Source: Mediterranea massiliensis (GTDB lineage Bacteria; Bacteroidota; Bacteroidia; Bacteroidales; Bacteroidaceae). Taken from it: a stretch of DNA of 25,361 nucleotides. The first letter of the stretch is position 1; each line of letters starts with the position of its first letter. Location of the stretch: contig CATXSD010000034.1 of NCBI GenBank assembly GCA_958402075.1, positions 1-25,361 of the forward strand. The letters are read 5' to 3'. The notes beneath the pieces were generated by a model. That model searched no databases. It saw only the letters and a program-made list of their open reading frames with translations, and had not been told where the DNA came from. Of this stretch, positions 21,514 to 25,361 are shown piece after piece. The position numbers were made by a program, and so were the translations under genes.

Positions 21514-22245
21514 TTATCGGTTTCTGACGGGCATGCGCTTCCACAGCCAGCGGGGGATGAGCCGCCAGAAGAAGACAAGCACGCGGTAGCGTCCGTCGAT
21601 GACGGCCACCGTCTGCCGTCGGTCAATGGCCCTTACGATGCGTGCTGCCACTTTCGGGGCTTGCATCAGCATGGGGTAGCGTCCGCCTTTCAGCAGGTCG
21701 GTGGCCACAAAGCCGGGGCGGATGTCGGTGAAGCGGATGGGGTAGTGCTGCATGCGTGCCAGCTGCTCCAGCGCTTCGATGTAGGTGTTCTGGAAGCGTT
21801 TGGTGGCCGAGTAGGCAGGGGCGGAACCCAATCCCTTGGTGCCGGCGATGGAGCTGATGACGGCGATGTGGCCCCCTCCGTGCGCCTTGAAGTAGTGGAA
21901 GGCGGCGGTCGTCAGGCGGATGAAGCCGCCGACGTTGGTGGCGGCCGTGGCCAGTTCGATGGCGGGTTGCAGCTCCAGGTTCTGCGAGCCGATGCCCGAG
22001 CTTAGCAGGAACAGGTCCATGCCGCCCAGCCGCGTGATGAGTTCGTCCAGCCGTTGGGGGGCGTCGTCGTGGGTTACGTCCAGCGGTTGCACTTCCACCT
22101 GGCCGGCGGGGTAACTGGCCTGGAAGCGCAGCAAGGCTTCTTCGCGACGGCCGGCAATGCCCAGCTTCCAGCCGCGGGCGGCCCAGATGCGCGCCACTTC
22201 CAGGCCCATGCCCGACGTGGCTCCGATGATGACGGCTCTTTTCAT
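21514..22245 (-). CDS. Short-chain dehydrogenase/reductase, NAD(P)-dependent (243 aa)
   Basis: A classical SDR with the cofactor motif GATSGMG (8-14), the central LSSGIG (the NNAG equivalent, 81-86), the catalytic serine in VISSIAG (around 131) and YSATK (Y145, K149). The RPGFVATDL segment follows as usual. The C-terminal tail (FFWRLIPRWLWKRMPVRNR) is hydrophobic and basic and could associate with the membrane. The substrate cannot be predicted. The start at 22245 lies four bases after the stop of the YjbQ gene, so they share a transcript. Confidence 0.92.
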   Translation of the reverse strand: MKRAVIIGATSGMGLEVARIWAARGWKLGIAGRREEALLRFQASYPAGQVEVQPLDVTHDDAPQRLDELITRLGGMDLFLLSSGIGSQNLELQPAIELATAATNVGGFIRLTTAAFHYFKAHGGGHIAVISSIAGTKGLGSAPAYSATKRFQNTYIEALEQLARMQHYPIRFTDIRPGFVATDLLKGGRYPMLMQAPKVAARIVRAIDRRQTVAVIDGRYRVLVFFWRLIPRWLWKRMPVRNR

Positions 22246-22249
22246 AAGG

Positions 22250-22666
22250 CTATTCTCCGATGACAGTGGCTACTATTTTCCGTCGTTCCCTCCCGTTGCG
22301 GAACTCGCAGAGGTAGATGCCCTGCCAGATGCCCATGTTCAGGCGGTGGTTCGTGACGGGGATGGTGAGGCCGGTGCCCGTCAGGGTACACTTGGCGTGG
22401 GCGGGCATGTCGTCGTCGCCCTCGCAGGTGTGCCGGTAGTAGGGTTCGCGTTCCTTCACCAGCCGGTTGAAGATGGCTTCCAGGTCGGCTTGTACGTCGG
22501 GGTCGGCATTCTCGTTGATGCTGAGGGCGGCGGAGGTATGCTTGATGAACAGGTGGAGCAGCCCCACGGCAGGAAGCGGGGGAAGCTGCGCCATAATTTC
22601 GTCGGTTACGAGGTGAAATCCCCGTCCGTGCGACGGCAGGGAAAATTCTATCTGTCGGATGCTCAT
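22250..22666 (-). CDS. YjbQ/UPF0047 family protein, secondary thiamine-phosphate synthase type (138 aa)
   Basis: A compact YjbQ-family protein. Signature motifs are LFIKHTSAALSINENADPDV (histidine and conserved acidic loop) and YRHTCEGDDDMPAHAKCTL, then GIWQGIYLCEF. E. coli YjbQ has weak thiamine-phosphate synthase activity, and the true role is debated. The start at 22666 (MSIRQIEF) is where family similarity begins; upstream in-frame codons reach the promoter region. It is first in a probable operon with the SDR and the lytic transglycosylase. Confidence 0.92.
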   Translation of the reverse strand: MSIRQIEFSLPSHGRGFHLVTDEIMAQLPPLPAVGLLHLFIKHTSAALSINENADPDVQADLEAIFNRLVKEREPYYRHTCEGDDDMPAHAKCTLTGTGLTIPVTNHRLNMGIWQGIYLCEFRNGRERRKIVATVIGE

Positions 22667-22700
22667 GTCTTGCAGAGGGATTTTTGGTACAATATAGGGG

Positions 22701-22708
22701 CAAATATA
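22701..22708 (-). promoter_or_regulatory. -7 box for the yjbQ operon
   Basis: On the minus strand TATATTTG matches TAnnTTTG, 34 bases before the yjbQ ATG. The -33 region is not clear. It is back to back with the MaoC-gene promoter 40 bases away. Confidence 0.55.
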
Positions 22709-22749
22709 ACCAATTCTTGTGTAAACGGTTGCATAAGCCGGGTGAAATT

Positions 22750-22781
22750 CTTGGCGGATTGTGGGGAAAGTGCGATATTTG
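22750..22781 (+). promoter_or_regulatory. Promoter of the MaoC-like gene
   Basis: CTTG at 22750-22753, a 20-base spacer and GATATTTG at 22774-22781 (one base off TAnnTTTG) give a plausible Bacteroides promoter, with a leader of about 40 bases before the ATG at 22827. Confidence 0.5.
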
Positions 22782-22826
22782 TCCACTCAAAAACAAATAC
22801 TATCGAACAATATAAGAGTGACATCT

Positions 22827-23291
22827 ATGGAAAAAGTGATTATTAATTCGTATGAAGAATTTGAAAAGCTGGTAGGCCAGCAGATAGGTATTTCAGAGTA
22901 TGTGCAGATTCCGCAGGAGCGTATCAACCTCTTTGCCGACGCTACGCTGGATCATCAGTGGATACATGTGGACACGGAGCGCGCCAAGAAGGAGAGCCCC
23001 TTCAAGAGCACCATCGTGCACGGCTACCTCACCCTCTCCATGCTGCCCTACCTGTGGAGCCAGATCATCGAGGTGAACAACCTGAAGATGATGATCAACT
23101 ACGGCATCGAGAAGATGAAGTTCGGACAGGCCGTACTGTCGGGTCAGAGTATCCGTCTGGTGGCTACCCTGCAGTCGCTGGCCAACCTGCGCGGCGTGGC
23201 CAAGGCTGAAATCAAGTTTGCCATCGAAATCGAGGGCGAGAAGAAGAAGGCGCTCGAGGGTGTGGCCGTCTTCCTCTATTATTTCAACTGA
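22827..23291 (+). CDS. MaoC-like hot-dog fold hydratase/dehydratase (154 aa)
   Basis: Carries the MaoC/R-specific enoyl-CoA hydratase signature: INLFADATLDHQWIHVDTERAK (catalytic D and H of hydratase motif 2), followed by KSTIVHGYLTLSMLPYL, which is typical of the family. Such enzymes hydrate enoyl-CoA thioesters or act on related acyl-CoA compounds; the physiological substrate here is not clear. The start at 22827 (MEKVIINS) fits the family length of about 150 residues. It is followed at once by a small zinc-ribbon gene. Confidence 0.93.
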   Translation: MEKVIINSYEEFEKLVGQQIGISEYVQIPQERINLFADATLDHQWIHVDTERAKKESPFKSTIVHGYLTLSMLPYLWSQIIEVNNLKMMINYGIEKMKFGQAVLSGQSIRLVATLQSLANLRGVAKAEIKFAIEIEGEKKKALEGVAVFLYYFN

Positions 23292-23301
23292 CAGCGGGCG
23301 T

Positions 23302-23514
23302 ATGGGGATGAAAAAGATGCTTTGTCCGCAGTGCAAGGTGGGTATCTTCTGCGTGAAGGACGCGCAGGGGAACCGCCTGCCCGTCTATGTATCAGGCGAA
23401 GGGGAGATTGTGCCCAAGGACGCGACGGCGTCGTTGGAGGGCTATGACCTGAGCGAGGTCTGGTGCCTGGGTTGTTCGTGGCACGGAAGCCCCAAGCGGC
23501 TGGTGAAGTATTGA
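23302..23514 (+). CDS. Small zinc-ribbon-like protein (70 aa)
   Basis: A small protein with two CxxC pairs, CPQC near the N-terminus and CLGC near the C-terminus (WCLGCSWHGSPKRLVKY), spaced as in a zinc ribbon. I do not recognise a functional family. It starts 10 bases after the MaoC-like stop and so is probably co-transcribed. The start may be the ATG at 23302 or the one at 23308 (MKKMLCPQC). It ends four bases from the convergent YgbA_NO gene. Confidence 0.75.
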   Translation: MGMKKMLCPQCKVGIFCVKDAQGNRLPVYVSGEGEIVPKDATASLEGYDLSEVWCLGCSWHGSPKRLVKY

Positions 23515-23518
23515 CGCC

Positions 23519-23827
23519 TTATCTTTTCACATATTCGCGCCACAGGTGCCGCAGGGCGGCCATCGGGTGGTAGAGCAGCATGCGCGGCCCTGCGTAGCGC
23601 ATGACAAGGCGCATCCGCTCCTTCATTTCGGGTTTGTAGCAATGGACGGGACAGAGGCGGCAGGTGGGTTTGCCTTCGCCGAAGCGGCAGTGCGACAGGC
23701 GCGCGTGGGCATACTCCAGCAGTTCGCGGCATTGGGGACACAGCTCCCTGTTGCCTTCCTTCCGGCGGCAATACAGGCGGATCATTTGTCCGACGGTTTC
23801 CTTTTCCTGCTCCAGGCGTTTCGACAT
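23519..23827 (-). CDS. YgbA_NO (nitrous-oxide-stimulated promoter) family protein (102 aa)
   Basis: A cysteine-rich small protein with the YgbA family pattern: KETVGQMIRLYCRR, CPQCRELLEYAHARLSHC, then CRLCPVHCYKPEMKERMR and a basic end. In enterobacteria ygbA is induced by nitric oxide under NsrR control and helps recovery from nitrosative stress. Clustered cysteines suggest metal or Fe-S binding. Its ATG lies 21 bases after the stop of an AraC-type regulator, so the regulator and this protein are probably one transcript. Confidence 0.88.
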   Translation of the reverse strand: MSKRLEQEKETVGQMIRLYCRRKEGNRELCPQCRELLEYAHARLSHCRFGEGKPTCRLCPVHCYKPEMKERMRLVMRYAGPRMLLYHPMAALRHLWREYVKR

Positions 23828-23848
23828 AGGGCGGTTTTATCGTTTCAG

Positions 23849-24742
23849 TCAGGCCAGTGTCCTGCGGTATTCGCAGGGCGTGTGTCCCACGTGTTTCTTG
23901 AAGATGCGGTTGAAGTGCTGCGAGTACTGGAAACCCAGTTCGTAGGCTATCTGGCTTACCGTCTTGTCCGTGCCGGCTATCATTTCCTTGGAGAGGTCGA
24001 TGATCTTGTCCTGGATGTATTCCTGCGGCGAGCGGCCGGTTTCCTTCTTGATAAGGTCGCCGAAGTAGTTGGGCGAGAGGCATACCTTGTCGGCGAAGTA
24101 GCGGACGGTGGGCAACCCTTTTTCCTGAGCCTGGTGGCTGACGAAGTAGTCGTCCAGCAGGTCTTCGAATCGGTTGAGCACGTTCTTGTTGACGGCCGAG
24201 CGGGTGGTGAACTGGCGTTCGTAGAAGCGCATGCAGTAATCCAGCAGCAGCTCGATGTTGCGCACGATGAGCCGTCGGCTGTGGCGGTCGGCCGGGCGCT
24301 CCACCTCCATGCGTATGTTGTCCAGACAGTCGGTAAAGATGCCCCTTTCGGCTTCGGACAGGTGGAGGGCTTCGTTGGAGTTGTACGAGAAGAAGGAATA
24401 GCGTCTGATTTCACGTCCGAGGGCAGTGCCGCGGATGAGGTCGGGGTGGAAGAGCAGTCCCTGTGCCTGCGGGCGTTCGTCCATCTGTACCTCGACCACC
24501 TGGCCGGGGGCGAAGCTGGTCACCGTGCCTTCCTGGTAGTCGTAGGTCTGCCGTCCGTAGCGGATGTCGCCGCAACGTGTCTGCTTCAGGAACAGGGCGT
24601 AGACGCCGTAGTTCATGGCAACGTGGGTGGGGAAACGGGTGGCCTCTTTCAGGTCTACAATGCTCACCAGCGGGTGCAGGCTTTTCAAGCCGAAGAGTTG
24701 GTTATACTGCTCTACTGTATCCAATTTGATAATTTCTTCCAT
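23849..24742 (-). CDS. AraC-family transcriptional regulator (297 aa)
   Basis: The C-terminal ~80 residues form the AraC double helix-turn-helix: a first HTH around KVCLSPNYFGDLIKKETGRSP and a second around TVSQIAYELGFQYSQHFNRIFKKHVGHTPCEYRR, with the characteristic GF..S..F.R.FK pattern. The N-terminal ~170 residues are a cupin-like sensing domain (VVEVQMDERPQAQGLLFHPD region). The ligand is unknown. A -7 box lies just upstream at 24764-24771, so it has its own promoter despite the short distance to the nitrilase gene. The next gene downstream encodes a YgbA_NO protein. Confidence 0.93.
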   Translation of the reverse strand: MEEIIKLDTVEQYNQLFGLKSLHPLVSIVDLKEATRFPTHVAMNYGVYALFLKQTRCGDIRYGRQTYDYQEGTVTSFAPGQVVEVQMDERPQAQGLLFHPDLIRGTALGREIRRYSFFSYNSNEALHLSEAERGIFTDCLDNIRMEVERPADRHSRRLIVRNIELLLDYCMRFYERQFTTRSAVNKNVLNRFEDLLDDYFVSHQAQEKGLPTVRYFADKVCLSPNYFGDLIKKETGRSPQEYIQDKIIDLSKEMIAGTDKTVSQIAYELGFQYSQHFNRIFKKHVGHTPCEYRRTLA

Positions 24743-24763
24743 GGGTGTGTCTGTAAGTTGCTA

Positions 24764-24771
24764 CAAAATTA
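24764..24771 (-). promoter_or_regulatory. -7 box for the AraC/YgbA_NO transcript
   Basis: On the minus strand TAATTTTG matches TAnnTTTG, 21 bases before the AraC ATG and just after the nitrilase stop codon. The -33 region falls inside the nitrilase coding sequence and is weak. Confidence 0.45.
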
Positions 24772-24775
24772 CACA

Positions 24776-25361
24776 TTATTTCTGTAAAACGAAGGGGTCG
24801 GCGTCGGCTGCCACGGGGAATTTCTTGCGGAAATGTTGCAGGGAAGCCAGGTCGAGGTCGACGGTGGCGGTACCCTCGTGACCGTCGGGCAGGGAGGCGA
24901 GACGCTCTCCTTTGGGCGAATAGACCACACTGCCTCCGTCGTAGAGCAGGTTGTTGCCGTCGATGCCGGTGCGGTTCACGCCGCACACGTAACATTGGTT
25001 CTCCAGGGCGCGGGCGCGGAGCAGTACGTCCCACACCTGACGGCGGGAGGCCGGCCAGCTGGCCACGTAGACGGCCAGGTCGTAGCCGTTGTCTACGTTG
25101 CGGCTCCACACGGGGAAGCGCAGGTCGTAGCACACCTGCGGCAGGATGCGGAAGTTGCGGTAGGAGATGACGGGGCGTTCGCGGCCGGGAGCGAAGTACT
25201 GGTCTTCGTGCCCCATGCGGAAGAGGTGCCGCTTGTCGTAGTAGGCGGCCTTTCCGTCGGGCGTGAAGAAGAAGAAACGGTTGCGGCAGGTGCCGTCGTC
25301 GTGGCGGGCGATGAAGCTGCCGGCCAGGGCGGTGCAGTATTTGGACGCCCATTGCTGGAGG
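24776..25361 (-). CDS. Carbon-nitrogen hydrolase, omega-amidase/nitrilase type, 3' part
   Basis: The last 194 codons of a nitrilase-superfamily amidase. The catalytic lysine lies in YYDKRHLF, and the nucleophilic cysteine in LPQVCYDLRFPVWSRN. The later ARALENQCYVCGVNRTG segment is also typical. The similarity is to the YafV/NIT2 group (omega-amidases that hydrolyse alpha-ketoglutaramate or ketosuccinamate). The first catalytic residue, a glutamate, lies beyond the window end. The frame enters from base 25361 without a start codon, so the gene is truncated only by the window edge. Confidence 0.9.
   Translation of the reverse strand, partial: LQQWASKYCTALAGSFIARHDDGTCRNRFFFFTPDGKAAYYDKRHLFRMGHEDQYFAPGRERPVISYRNFRILPQVCYDLRFPVWSRNVDNGYDLAVYVASWPASRRQVWDVLLRARALENQCYVCGVNRTGIDGNNLLYDGGSVVYSPKGERLASLPDGHEGTATVDLDLASLQHFRKKFPVAADADPFVLQK

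Overview
The window reads as chromosome of a gut Bacteroidales, most likely a Bacteroides or Phocaeicola relative. The gene families fit this group: Mfd, a split LysO, the radical SAM/DUF4130 pair and HipBST. Several genes also have the Bacteroidetes-type promoter, a -7 box TAnnTTTG with TTTG about 19-21 bases upstream. Housekeeping genes are GC-rich (around 60%). A block at about 9.0-18.3 kb is clearly lower in GC and is an accessory, defence-type island. No rRNA, tRNA or CRISPR array was found.

Layout. 1-8.9 kb: the 5' part of a polyprenol-phosphate mannosyltransferase-like GT2 (minus), mfd (plus), a ParE/RelE-type toxin-antitoxin pair (plus), an EamA exporter (minus), a lysine exporter LysO split into two coupled genes (minus), a MITE/REP-like inverted repeat, a tiny ORF behind a consensus promoter (minus), a MATE efflux pump (plus) and a DUF1847 protein (minus).

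9.0-18.3 kb, the island, all genes on the minus strand. In transcription order it holds hipB-hipS-hipT (a tripartite HipBST toxin-antitoxin with three evenly phased operators), vsr (T:G mismatch endonuclease), an XRE controller-like regulator, a 5-methylcytosine methyltransferase, a McrB-like AAA+ protein, a DUF2357/PD-(D/E)XK nuclease, a diverged fragment of the DUF1847 gene, a small unknown ORF with a long hairpin, and a solitary AbiEi-type antitoxin behind a 16-bp dyad. The methyltransferase, McrB-like motor and DUF2357 nuclease look like a restriction-modification system of the LlaJI/McrBC type. Its most notable feature is a sharp AT-rich segment covering the methyltransferase gene and only the N-terminal ~190 codons of the McrB-like gene, ending where the AAA+ domain begins. 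This looks like an exchangeable specificity cassette.

17.9-25.4 kb: a repeat-rich intergenic stretch (21-bp tandem repeats and a 130-bp MITE-like element), then a radical SAM protein and its DUF4130 partner (predicted DNA modification/repair, plus). These face a minus-strand operon of yjbQ, an SDR and an MltD-like lytic transglycosylase. Then come a MaoC-like hydratase and a small zinc-ribbon protein (plus), an AraC regulator followed by a YgbA_NO (nitrosative-stress-family) protein (minus), and the 3' part of an omega-amidase/nitrilase (minus, runs off the window).
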